A stretch of DNA of 53,596 bases, taken from contig CAKPGR010000005.1 of the NCBI GenBank assembly GCA_934155005.1, positions 1 to 53,596 of the forward strand. Reading direction: 5' to 3'. The translations under genes and the position numbers were made by a program. Positions 41,597-49,299 of this stretch are shown here, piece by piece (the first letter of the stretch is position 1; every line of letters begins with the position of its first letter). Origin of the DNA: an uncultured Bacilli bacterium. Its GTDB lineage: Bacteria > Bacillota_I > Bacilli_A > RF39 > UBA660. Below the pieces are notes generated by a model. That model did no database searches. It saw nothing but the letters and a program-made list of their open reading frames with translations, and had not been told where the DNA came from.

Positions 41597-42916
41597 ATGT
41601 ATGAAAATAAAAAGATATTTATTTTAGGAATGGCAAGAAGTGGCTATGAATGTGCGAAAATGTTATTAGATCATAATAATACAATTTTAATAACTGATCA
41701 AAAAGAACAAGATAAAGAAAAAGTCTTAGAACTACAAGAAAAAGGTGCTAAAATAATTATTTCAAATGATCCAATAGATTTATTAGATGAATCTTATGAT
41801 GTTTTAATTAAAAATCCTGGAATAAAATATAATCATCCTGTTGTTTTAAAAGCAAGAAGTTTAAATATTGAGGTTATAAATGAATTAGAAGCAGCATACC
41901 AATTTTTTCCAAAAGTTAAAATAATTGGTGTTACAGGTTCTAATGGTAAAACTACAACGGTAACTCTTATTAATGAAATGTTAAAATATGAATTAGATAA
42001 CGTTTATTTATGTGGTAATATAGGATATCCAGTATCTAGTATAGTTAATAAATTAAAAGAAAATGATATATTAGTTATTGAAATTTCTGATCATCAATTA
42101 TGTGATATGTATAAATTTAAAACGGATATAAGTGTTTTAACAAACATAAGTGAGACACATATTGATTTTCATGATTCATATGAAAAATATAAACAAATGA
42201 AAAAACGTATTTTTAATAATCATACAGAAAATGATATTGCTATATTAAATTATAGTAACGATGAAGTTATGAATTTAACAAAAGATATTAAATCAAAAAA
42301 ATTATATTTCACAAGCAAAGATTGTTATATAAAAGATGAAGCAATATATTATAATGATGAAAAAGTCATCGATTTAAATAGAATCAAAATAAAAGGAAAT
42401 CATAATTATGAAAATATTATGGCTGCTATTTTAGTAGTAAAACAATTTGGTATTAAAAATGATTCCATCATATCTGTTTTAGAAAACTTTAATGGTGTAG
42501 AACATCGTATTGAATATGTTTGCAATATAAATAATAGATTATTTTATAATGATTCTAAATCTACTAACAATAAAGCAACAATGACAGCACTTTCTTCATT
42601 TAATAATGATACATTATTAATAATGGGGGGATTAGATAGAAATATACCTTTTGATGACTTAGTGCCATATATGAAAAATGTTAAATTAATAACTTGTTAT
42701 GGTGAAACAAAGGATAAAATAGAAGATTTAGCTATTAAAAATAATATTCCATGTCATAAATTTGAAAATTTAAAAGAAGCAACTATTTATGCTTATAATA
42801 ATAGTAAAGAAAATGATGTAATTCTATTATCGCCAGCATGTGCTTCATGGGATCAATATAAATGTTTTGAAGATAGAGGCAACGAATTTAAAAAAGTTGT
42901 TGAAAGTTTAAAATAG
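41597..42916 (+). CDS. murD: UDP-N-acetylmuramoyl-L-alanine:D-glutamate ligase
   Basis: Adds D-Glu to UDP-MurNAc-L-Ala in peptidoglycan precursor synthesis. The 439-aa protein has the N-terminal UMP-binding fold (FILGMARSGYECAKML near 8), ATP-binding GVTGSNGKTTTV near 112-123, ISDHQL (a variant of the usual SSFQL) near 160, TNISETHIDFH near 180, GNHNYEN near 265, the EHRIEYV and YNDSKSTN segments near 308-325 and GGLDRN near 344. Full length. It has its own promoter and is not in a dcw cluster here. GAGGTGAT precedes ATG 41597. Confidence 0.95.
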   Translation: MYENKKIFILGMARSGYECAKMLLDHNNTILITDQKEQDKEKVLELQEKGAKIIISNDPIDLLDESYDVLIKNPGIKYNHPVVLKARSLNIEVINELEAAYQFFPKVKIIGVTGSNGKTTTVTLINEMLKYELDNVYLCGNIGYPVSSIVNKLKENDILVIEISDHQLCDMYKFKTDISVLTNISETHIDFHDSYEKYKQMKKRIFNNHTENDIAILNYSNDEVMNLTKDIKSKKLYFTSKDCYIKDEAIYYNDEKVIDLNRIKIKGNHNYENIMAAILVVKQFGIKNDSIISVLENFNGVEHRIEYVCNINNRLFYNDSKSTNNKATMTALSSFNNDTLLIMGGLDRNIPFDDLVPYMKNVKLITCYGETKDKIEDLAIKNNIPCHKFENLKEATIYAYNNSKENDVILLSPACASWDQYKCFEDRGNEFKKVVESLK

Positions 42917-42936
42917 GATAAAATATCCTATTTTTT
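42911..42936 (+). terminator. Terminator after murD
   Basis: AAATAGGATA (42911-42920) and TATCCTATTT (42924-42933) form a perfect 10-bp stem with a 3-nt loop, then T residues; it overlaps the stop codon. Confidence 0.85.
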
Positions 42937-42937
42937 A

Positions 42938-42966
42938 TTGCAAACATATGTTTGATGTGTTAAAAT
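42938..42966 (+). promoter_or_regulatory. Promoter with palindrome AAACATATGTTT, second copy
   Basis: TTGCAA (42938-42943), 17-nt spacer, TAAAAT (42961-42966). AAACATATGTTT (42942-42953) lies at the same place in the spacer as in the priA promoter. A second -10 (TGTTATAAT, 43036-43044) lies closer to the gene at 43090, so the operon may have two starts. Confidence 0.55.
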
Positions 42967-43089
42967 TGAATTATAAATTAGGTTTAGAAAAACTTAAAAA
43001 TTTAAATTTAGTTTACTAAAATTTGCGAATATATATGTTATAATATTTAAGAAGAAAGTAAATAATATATATGTATAATGGAGGGTTTT

Positions 43090-43521
43090 ATGAATGAAAT
43101 AAAAATCGTGATAGATAAATATTTAAAAAAAAAGATTGACAATTCAACATTAATACAGATGTATTATGAAGTAGGATGTATAATTAAGGATAACGACCTT
43201 AATTTAACAGAACTAGAACTTTTTTTAAAACACACATATGGTTTAGTTATAGCATTTACAAAAAGAAATCTATTAAATATGGTAAAACTTAGTAATCAAG
43301 ATACAAATACTATTTCTAAATTAAAAAAAATAACTTGGAAAAATTGTTTGGTTTTATTAAATGGTCATTTAGATTTAATAGATTTAGTTATCGAGTATAA
43401 TCCAACAAAACAGGAATTATTAAATTATATTAAAGAAAATAAAATATTTGTTAAAAATGAATTTTTAGAACATGACGATACATTAGAAGAAATGATTGAA
43501 CTTAGTAAGATGTATGATTAG
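43090..43521 (+). CDS. Small helical protein, possibly DUF1016 N-domain-like
   Basis: The 143-aa protein is mostly helical. Residues 1-80 (LIQMYYEVGCIIKDN, FLKHTYGLVIAFTKRNLLNM) recall the N-terminal domain of DUF1016/YhcG proteins, where a YW/Y-x-IG pattern precedes a FSxRNLxxM helix; the nuclease part of those proteins is absent here. The likeness is weak and by eye only. The start is ATG 43090, behind GGAGGG (43080-43085); ATG 43078 overlaps it. It lies 9 bp before deoD and leads the operon deoD-yfmF-yfmH, regulated by the palindrome-bearing promoter. Function unknown. Confidence 0.6.
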   Translation: MNEIKIVIDKYLKKKIDNSTLIQMYYEVGCIIKDNDLNLTELELFLKHTYGLVIAFTKRNLLNMVKLSNQDTNTISKLKKITWKNCLVLLNGHLDLIDLVIEYNPTKQELLNYIKENKIFVKNEFLEHDDTLEEMIELSKMYD

Positions 43522-43530
43522 GAGGTATTT

Positions 43531-44229
43531 ATGACAGAACATATTGAAGCTAAAAAAAATGAAATTGCAAAAACCGTAATTATGCCAGGAGATCCACTTA
43601 GAGTGAAGATGATTGCAACTAGATATTTGAGTGACTATAAATTAGTAAATCAAGTAAGAGGTATATTAGCCTATACAGGAAAATATAAGGGTAAAGAAGT
43701 AACAATTATGGCAAGTGGTATGGGAATGCCAAGTATTGGAATTTATTCATATGAATTATTTAAATTTTATGATGTTGATACAATTATTAGAGTAGGTACA
43801 TGTGGAGCTTATAGCCCAGATTTAAATTTATATGATACTGTTTTAGAAACAGAAGCATACAGTGATTCTAATTATGCTTATAATCAAAATGGAGCAACCT
43901 ATGATACAATAAATTCAAATGAGGAATTAAATGAGAAAATAAAAAAGACAGCTCTTAAAATAAATATCAATTTAATAACAGGTAAAATTCATTCATCAGA
44001 TGTATTTTATAAAGAAAATGATAATTTTAAAGAATTATATAAGCATAAAAATTGCCTTGGTGTTGAGATGGAATCATTTGCATTGTTTCATAATGCTAAA
44101 ATATTAAATAAAAAAGCAACATGTTTACTTACTATTTCTAATAATTTAGCAAATGGTAGTACAACTTCGTCTTTAGAAAGACAAAATGCTTTTACTGATA
44201 TGATTGTTCTTGCATTAGAATCAATATAA
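43531..44229 (+). CDS. deoD: Purine-nucleoside phosphorylase DeoD
   Basis: Splits purine (deoxy)nucleosides with phosphate to the base and (deoxy)ribose-1-phosphate in salvage. The 232-aa protein has IMPGDPLRVKMIA near 17-29 (phosphate loop), MASGMGMPSIGIYS near 63, RVGTCGAYSPD near 87, HSSDVFY near 152 and GVEMESFAL near 177-185 (substrate ribose/base binding). The usual Asp in the SxxD position after SNN is replaced (TISNNLANGS), whereas the family generally has ISDxxxxG; this may alter substrate choice. AGGAGGT precedes ATG 43531. Cytoplasmic hexamer by family. Confidence 0.94.
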   Translation: MTEHIEAKKNEIAKTVIMPGDPLRVKMIATRYLSDYKLVNQVRGILAYTGKYKGKEVTIMASGMGMPSIGIYSYELFKFYDVDTIIRVGTCGAYSPDLNLYDTVLETEAYSDSNYAYNQNGATYDTINSNEELNEKIKKTALKININLITGKIHSSDVFYKENDNFKELYKHKNCLGVEMESFALFHNAKILNKKATCLLTISNNLANGSTTSSLERQNAFTDMIVLALESI

Positions 44230-44240
44230 AAGGAGGAAAA

Positions 44241-45500
44241 ATGAAATATAAAAAAATTAAAATTGGAAATTATCATGTTCATTTAATTAAAACAGATAAA
44301 TTTAAAACAGTAACACTTAAAATCAATTTAAAAAGAAAAGTAAATAAAAAAGAAATAACAATTAGAAGGCTACTTTTAGAAACAATTTTACAGTCTAGTA
44401 GAAAATATCCAACAAATCGAATTTTAGAAATGGAATCAGAGGATTTATATGCACTCGCTATTAATGGTAAAAATTATATTTCAGGTTCTTATGATGTTAT
44501 ATCTTTGACTGAAACTTTTTTAAATGAAAAATATACAGAAGAGGGGATGAATAAAAGGTCAATAGAATTTTTGCTTCAAATTTTGTTAAGCCCTAATATT
44601 AAAGATAATATGTTTGATATGTATAGTTTTGATTTAGCAAAAAGATTACTTAAAGATAATATAAATTCTTTTAAAGAATATCCTGATTCTTATAGTGTTA
44701 AAAAAATGATGGAACATTTTGATAAAAAAAGTCCAATTGCTTACTATAATACTGGTTATATTAAAGATTTAAAAAAAATAACTTCAGAAGATATGGTTGA
44801 TTATTATAAAAAAATAATGAAGGAAGATATAGTAGATGTTTTTGTAGTTGGTGATCTTGATGAAGATTTTGTAAAAAACATATTTGCAGAAGAATTTAGT
44901 GTTGGTGGTTCTATGACTTCTGAATCACATTTTATTTTAAATAATAAGATAAGAAAAAAAGAACAAGTTATTATTGAAAAAGAAAAATTAAATCAAAGTA
45001 AATTAGTTATAGGATGTAATTTTGATAATATTACAGATTTTGAACTTAGATATGTTCTTAATATTTTGTGTTTTATTTTAGGCGGTAGTGGTGATTCTAT
45101 GTTATTTTCAGAAGTTAGAGAAAAACATTCTTTATGTTATAGTATTTCATCTACATATAACTTAACAAGTGGGATTTTAATAATAAAGGCTGGAATTGAT
45201 GCTAAAAATTTTGAAAAAACATTAGAATTAATAAAACAAGAGATAGAAAAAATGAAAAATGGACAATTTTCGGATTCTGATATTTTAAAAGCACAAATAA
45301 TATATAAAAATAGTTGTGCTGAAATAACTGATTCTCCTGATAGTATAATTAATACTTATTTGTCACATGAATATTTAAATAGTGATTTATTAGATGAAAA
45401 AGTTGCTAAAATAAATAGTGTAACTAAGAAAGATGTTACTCAGTTAATAAATAAAATGCATTTAAACACAATATATATGTTAGAAGGTGATTTAAATTAA
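44241..45500 (+). CDS. yfmF: M16-family protein YfmF (inactive peptidase subunit)
   Basis: The 419-aa protein has the insulinase fold with the C-terminal half conserved (FILGGSGDSMLFSEVREKHSLCYSISSTYN near 280-310), but the HxxEH zinc motif is missing from the N-terminal half, so it should be the inactive partner of the next gene. In Bacillus YfmF and YfmH are linked with 5-aminopentanol modification of elongation factor P and swarming. AAGGAGG precedes ATG 44241. The stop overlaps the proposed start of the partner. Together they form the bacterial equivalent of a two-subunit pitrilysin. Confidence 0.88.
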   Translation: MKYKKIKIGNYHVHLIKTDKFKTVTLKINLKRKVNKKEITIRRLLLETILQSSRKYPTNRILEMESEDLYALAINGKNYISGSYDVISLTETFLNEKYTEEGMNKRSIEFLLQILLSPNIKDNMFDMYSFDLAKRLLKDNINSFKEYPDSYSVKKMMEHFDKKSPIAYYNTGYIKDLKKITSEDMVDYYKKIMKEDIVDVFVVGDLDEDFVKNIFAEEFSVGGSMTSESHFILNNKIRKKEQVIIEKEKLNQSKLVIGCNFDNITDFELRYVLNILCFILGGSGDSMLFSEVREKHSLCYSISSTYNLTSGILIIKAGIDAKNFEKTLELIKQEIEKMKNGQFSDSDILKAQIIYKNSCAEITDSPDSIINTYLSHEYLNSDLLDEKVAKINSVTKKDVTQLINKMHLNTIYMLEGDLN

Positions 45501-46767
45501 AAGAAAATTTAATAAATTAGATTTGGATTTATATTCTTTTAAACTACAAAATGGTTTAGAAGTTTATATTGTACCTAAGAAAAATGTAAATAATATATAT
45601 GCTACACTTAATGTTAAATATGGAAGTGTTGATTTAAATTTTAAATTAAATGGTAAGACTATAAATAGTAAGACAGGTATAGCGCATTTTTTAGAGCATA
45701 AGATGTTTGAACAAAAAAATGGCGAAGATCCTTTTCAAATTTTTGATAAAAATGGAGCCATGGCAAATGCAATGACTTCTAATTATAAAACTAGTTATAT
45801 TTTTTCTGGGCCAACTGATTTTGAAGAAAATATTAATTTACTTTTAGATTTTGTTTTAGAGCCATACTTTACTGATGATAATGTAGAAAAAGAAAAAGGG
45901 ATTATAATTCAAGAAATGAAAATGTATGAAGATGTACCATATAGAGTTGGATATAATCTATGTTTAAAAAACAGTTTTGTTAAACATCCTATTAGAATAC
46001 CCACTATTGGTGATTTTGAAAATGTAAATAGTATAACTAAGGAAAATTTATATGATTGTTATAATGCATTTTATAATCCTAATAATATGTTTTTAGTTAT
46101 AACTGGTAATGTAGATCCTAAAAAAACTATTGAAATAATTAAAAAGAATCAAGAAACAAAGAAAGTTAAAAATAATAAAGTAGAAAGAATTCCTGTTTCA
46201 GAACCAGATAGGGTTTATAAGAAAAAGGAAATTAAATATATGAATGTTTCGATTCCAAAAGTTTATTTTTCTTATAAAGTAAATATAAGTAGTATAGATA
46301 TGGAACGAAGAATAATAGAAAAATATTTAGCAATTTATTTATATTCGCTATATGGTTCTGTATCTGATTTTAAAGAAGAAATAGAAAAAGAAAAAATATC
46401 TAATACTGATGTTGATATTATGATTACTAAGACAGATAAACATTTATTAATTACTTTTATAGCTGAAACTAAAAAAGTAAATAAAATGATTTCTAAGATT
46501 AAAGAATATATGGGAAGTGACATAACACAAGTTGAATTTAATAGAAAAAAGAAAACACTTTTAAGTTCTAATATTTATTTGACAGATAATATATTTAGTA
46601 TCAACAATAGAATTGTTAATGATGTTTTAGAAACAGGAGACGCTATTGTTGATATATATAATGAAAATGATAATTTAAAATATGAAGAATTGGAAAAAAT
46701 GTTAAAACAACTTAAATTTAAGGAAACATCTACAATTATTATAAAAAATGATAAGAAAAAGGCTTAA
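45496..46767 (+). CDS. yfmH: M16-family zinc peptidase YfmH (active subunit, ATT start)
   Basis: The roughly 423-aa insulinase-fold protein has the inverted zinc motif HFLEHKMFE near 60-68 (two His and Glu) and the second Glu in EKGIIIQEMKMYED near 135. Partner of YfmF. Start: AAGGTGA at 45484-45490 stands 5 bp before ATT 45496, which overlaps the yfmF stop and gives KRKFNKLDLDLYSFKLQNG, matching the N-terminal length of family members. The first standard start in frame, TTG 45523, has no ribosome binding site. ATT initiation is rare, so this is inferred. A terminator overlaps the stop. Confidence 0.85.
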   Translation: MKRKFNKLDLDLYSFKLQNGLEVYIVPKKNVNNIYATLNVKYGSVDLNFKLNGKTINSKTGIAHFLEHKMFEQKNGEDPFQIFDKNGAMANAMTSNYKTSYIFSGPTDFEENINLLLDFVLEPYFTDDNVEKEKGIIIQEMKMYEDVPYRVGYNLCLKNSFVKHPIRIPTIGDFENVNSITKENLYDCYNAFYNPNNMFLVITGNVDPKKTIEIIKKNQETKKVKNNKVERIPVSEPDRVYKKKEIKYMNVSIPKVYFSYKVNISSIDMERRIIEKYLAIYLYSLYGSVSDFKEEIEKEKISNTDVDIMITKTDKHLLITFIAETKKVNKMISKIKEYMGSDITQVEFNRKKKTLLSSNIYLTDNIFSINNRIVNDVLETGDAIVDIYNENDNLKYEELEKMLKQLKFKETSTIIIKNDKKKA

Positions 46768-46793
46768 AATTTAAAAATTTAAGTCTTTTTTTA
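46759..46793 (+). terminator. Terminator after yfmH
   Basis: AAGGCTTAAA (46759-46768) pairs with TTTAAGTCTT (46778-46787), one G-U pair, then a T run. Confidence 0.8.
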
Positions 46794-46868
46794 AATAATT
46801 TATAAATTTTTGATATTTTGAAAAAAGAGATATTTATGATAAAATGTAATTGCTTGTGAGGTAATTAT

Positions 46869-47237
46869 ATGGAAATAAATGTATTAGCTTTAGCTTATTT
46901 AGGAGATAGTATATATGATTTTTTTATTAGAAGATATTTAATTTCTAATAAAATAGTCAAAGTCAAAGATTTACAAAAAGAAAGTATAAAATATGTTAGC
47001 GCAAATAATCAAGCTAAGTTTTTAAAACAAATGATTGCTGAGGATTTTTTAACTTTAAAAGAATTAGAAATTGTAAAAAGAGCTAGAAATCATAAAAGCA
47101 GAAAAAGTAAAAGTACCGATATTATAACTTATAAATATTCAACAGCGTTAGAAGCTTTAATAGGTTATTTATATTATCAAAATAATTTTGATAGAATAAA
47201 AGAAATAATGAACTTTATATGTATAGGAGATGAATAA
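46869..47237 (+). CDS. mrnC: Mini-ribonuclease 3
   Basis: Double-strand-specific RNase that matures 23S rRNA in Bacilli; an RNase III catalytic domain without dsRNA-binding domain. The 122-aa protein has LAYLGDSIYDFFIRRYL near 8-24 (catalytic Asp13) and TALEALIGYLY near 96-106 (catalytic Glu), with KRARNHKSRKSKS between as an RNA-contact region. Homodimer by family. A modest promoter (TGATAAAAT) and GTGAGGT precede ATG 46869. It is followed by rlmB after 2 bp and then sigH, the same order as in Bacillus, where cysS lies upstream; cysS is not here. Confidence 0.94.
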   Translation: MEINVLALAYLGDSIYDFFIRRYLISNKIVKVKDLQKESIKYVSANNQAKFLKQMIAEDFLTLKELEIVKRARNHKSRKSKSTDIITYKYSTALEALIGYLYYQNNFDRIKEIMNFICIGDE

Positions 47238-47239
47238 TT

Positions 47240-47920
47240 ATGTTAATATATGGAAAAAATGTTTGCAAAGAAGCTATTAAAAATAAACAAAAAATTAAAA
47301 ATATTTATGTAACTAAAAATTTTAATGAAGATTTTATTAAAAACTTACATGTTCATTATTTAGAAAAATATGAAATGGATAAAAAAGTTGATGGACTTCA
47401 TCAAGGAATTATTATGGAAGTTGATGATTTTAAATATGATAAAATAGATTCCTTATTTAATTCTGATAATAATTTAGTAGTTATTTTAGATCATTTAGAA
47501 GATCCACATAATTTTGGAGCTATTATAAGGACTTGTGAAGCAGCAGGTGTTAAAGCTATTATAATTCCAAAAGATAGAAGTGTAAGTGTAAATGCAACAG
47601 TTGTTAAAGTTAGTACAGGAGCCATTAGTGATATTTCTATTATTCAGGTTACTAATTTAAGTCAAACTATTGAATTATTAAAAAAACATGGTTATTGGAT
47701 TGTTGGAACTGACATGACTGGTGAGTCATATGATAAGATTGATTATAAAGGTAATACAGTTATTATAATTGGAAATGAAGGAAAAGGGATGGGAACAAAC
47801 ATTAAAAATAATTGTGATTTTATAGCAACTATACCTATGAATGGCAAAACTAATAGTTTAAATGCTAGTGTAGCAGCAGGAATAATTATTTTTGAAGCAG
47901 TCAAAAATAGAAGGAGCTGA
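47240..47920 (+). CDS. rlmB: 23S rRNA 2'-O-ribose methyltransferase (SpoU family)
   Basis: The 226-aa SPOUT enzyme methylates the 2'-OH of a guanosine in 23S rRNA (Gm2251-type), using SAM. It has a short N-terminal L30e-like RNA-binding part (1-70, IYGKNVCKEAI), LDHLEDPHNFGAIIRTCEA near 82-100 (motif 1), IGNEGKGM near 174-181 (motif 2) and IPMNGKTNSLNASVAAGI near 195-213 (motif 3). All motif residues are intact. Start ATG 47240, 2 bp after mrnC. It ends with TGA, 4 bp before the proposed sigH start. Confidence 0.93.
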   Translation: MLIYGKNVCKEAIKNKQKIKNIYVTKNFNEDFIKNLHVHYLEKYEMDKKVDGLHQGIIMEVDDFKYDKIDSLFNSDNNLVVILDHLEDPHNFGAIIRTCEAAGVKAIIIPKDRSVSVNATVVKVSTGAISDISIIQVTNLSQTIELLKKHGYWIVGTDMTGESYDKIDYKGNTVIIIGNEGKGMGTNIKNNCDFIATIPMNGKTNSLNASVAAGIIIFEAVKNRRS

Positions 47921-47924
47921 TAGC

Positions 47925-48536
47925 TTGGAATATAAAGATTATAATGATTTTGAATTATTAAATTATATATATGAGGATAATGAGGAAGCAAAAGATATCA
48001 TTTTAAAAAAATATGATCCTTTAATATATAGTAAGGCTAAAAATTTTGAAAAATATATTATAAATAGAGGATATGATTTAAATGATTTAATTCAAGAAGG
48101 AAGACTTGGATTAATTAACGCTATTGAAAATTTTAGTGGTGAGAAAAAAGCAACATTTTATACATATGCTAATGTTTGCATTGAAAGAACAATGCTTACT
48201 ATTGTCAAAAAAGCTAATCGAACAAAACATAAGGTTTTAAATGAATCCATTTCTATTGATGATGAAAATAAATTTAAAGATATTAGTTCTGGATATATGA
48301 AATTTATTGATAATAATCCAGAAGAAAAGTTAATTTCAAACGAATCTATTGAAGAATTAACAAATATAGCAAGAGAAAATTTAACTGATTTTGAAATGAA
48401 TGTTTTAGATTTAAAAATAAGTGGATTTGAATATTCAGAGATAGCTGATATTTTAGATAAAGATATAAAAGCTGTAGATAATGCTACTCAGCGAATTAGA
48501 AAAAAATTGAATACTATAATAAAAGAGGGTTTATAG
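47925..48536 (+). CDS. sigH: RNA polymerase sigma factor SigH (Spo0H)
   Basis: Sigma-70 family factor that in Bacillus directs early sporulation and stationary-phase genes. The 203-aa protein has region 2 (ILKKYDPLIYSKAKNFEKY, YDLNDLIQEGRLGLINAIENF, FYTYANVCIERTMLTIVKKA, residues about 24-90) and region 4 (LTDFEMNVLDLKISGFEYSEIADIL, AVDNATQRIRKKL, about 145-200). The order mrnC-rlmB-sigH is that of Bacillus, except that yacP/rae1 between rlmB and sigH is missing. The start is TTG 47925, 8 bp after AAGGAG (47911-47916); starting at 47892 would overlap rlmB. It fits with the sporulation genes at 8869-10655. Confidence 0.88.
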   Translation: MEYKDYNDFELLNYIYEDNEEAKDIILKKYDPLIYSKAKNFEKYIINRGYDLNDLIQEGRLGLINAIENFSGEKKATFYTYANVCIERTMLTIVKKANRTKHKVLNESISIDDENKFKDISSGYMKFIDNNPEEKLISNESIEELTNIARENLTDFEMNVLDLKISGFEYSEIADILDKDIKAVDNATQRIRKKLNTIIKEGL

Positions 48537-48548
48537 CCCTCTTTATTA
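48522..48548 (+). terminator. Terminator after sigH
   Basis: AAAGAGGG (48522-48529) and CCCTCTTT (48537-48544) form an 8-bp stem; the stop codon lies in the loop. The T run is weak. Confidence 0.65.
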
Positions 48549-48604
48549 TGTGAACACTGCGATGTATTCCTTTAAATTATGAATAAAAAAATATAAATTA
48601 TTCA

Positions 48605-49189
48605 TTAATACATAATTTTTTCTAATATTTCTAATTTTATAGTTTTATTATTTAATTCATCTTTAATAATTTCAAATTTTTTAGTTGGAATTATAATTAT
48701 ATATTCTAAATTGGTTTTAAAAGTTTTACTTATAATAAAATTTTCATCAATAATTCGATTTATAGTTTTACTATTATCATAAGAAAATTCTATTTTAATT
48801 TTGAAAGACTCTTCTAGAATCTTGGTTTTAGTTATAGCAAGTGTATCAACAACGCTCTTAGTATAAGCTCTAACTAATCCACCAGCTCCTAATTTTATAC
48901 CACCAAAATATCTAACTACAACACATAAAATATGATTTAATTCATTCTTTTCTAAAACATTTAAAATAGGCATACCAGCTGTTTTACTTGGCTCAGAATC
49001 ATCATTATATCTTTTAACATTATCAAGAATATAAGCAAAACAATAGTGCGTAGCGTCTTTATATATTTTTTTTAAATCATTTATTTTTTGATTTATCTCA
49101 TCTAAATTATCGACTTTAAAAAGATAACAGTAAAATTTTGATTTTTTAATTTCTATTTTATTATTAGTATCATTACATATTGTTTTCAT
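48605..49189 (-). CDS. yigZ: YigZ/IMPACT family protein
   Basis: The 194-aa protein has the IMPACT N-terminal domain (1-110) with IEIKKSKFYCYLF near 12-24, ATHYCFAYIL near 46, DDSEPSKTAGMPIL near 62-75 and VVVRYFGGIKLGAGGLVRAY near 86-105, followed by a DUF1949-type C-terminal domain (about 130-190). It belongs to a widespread family related to the yeast translation regulator IMPACT/Yih1; the bacterial role is not established. It is encoded opposite to, and convergent with, sigH. GGGAAC is the only purine-rich site before ATG 49189 on this strand. Confidence 0.9.
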   Translation of the reverse strand: MKTICNDTNNKIEIKKSKFYCYLFKVDNLDEINQKINDLKKIYKDATHYCFAYILDNVKRYNDDSEPSKTAGMPILNVLEKNELNHILCVVVRYFGGIKLGAGGLVRAYTKSVVDTLAITKTKILEESFKIKIEFSYDNSKTINRIIDENFIISKTFKTNLEYIIIIPTKKFEIIKDELNNKTIKLEILEKIMY

Positions 49190-49299
49190 TATTTTTAGTT
49201 CCCTTCATAAATAGTTTATCAAAAAAACTAAAATATTAAAATAATAATTGAAATAAAATAATTTTTTTTGTATAATAGGCAACTAAAGGGGTGGATTTT

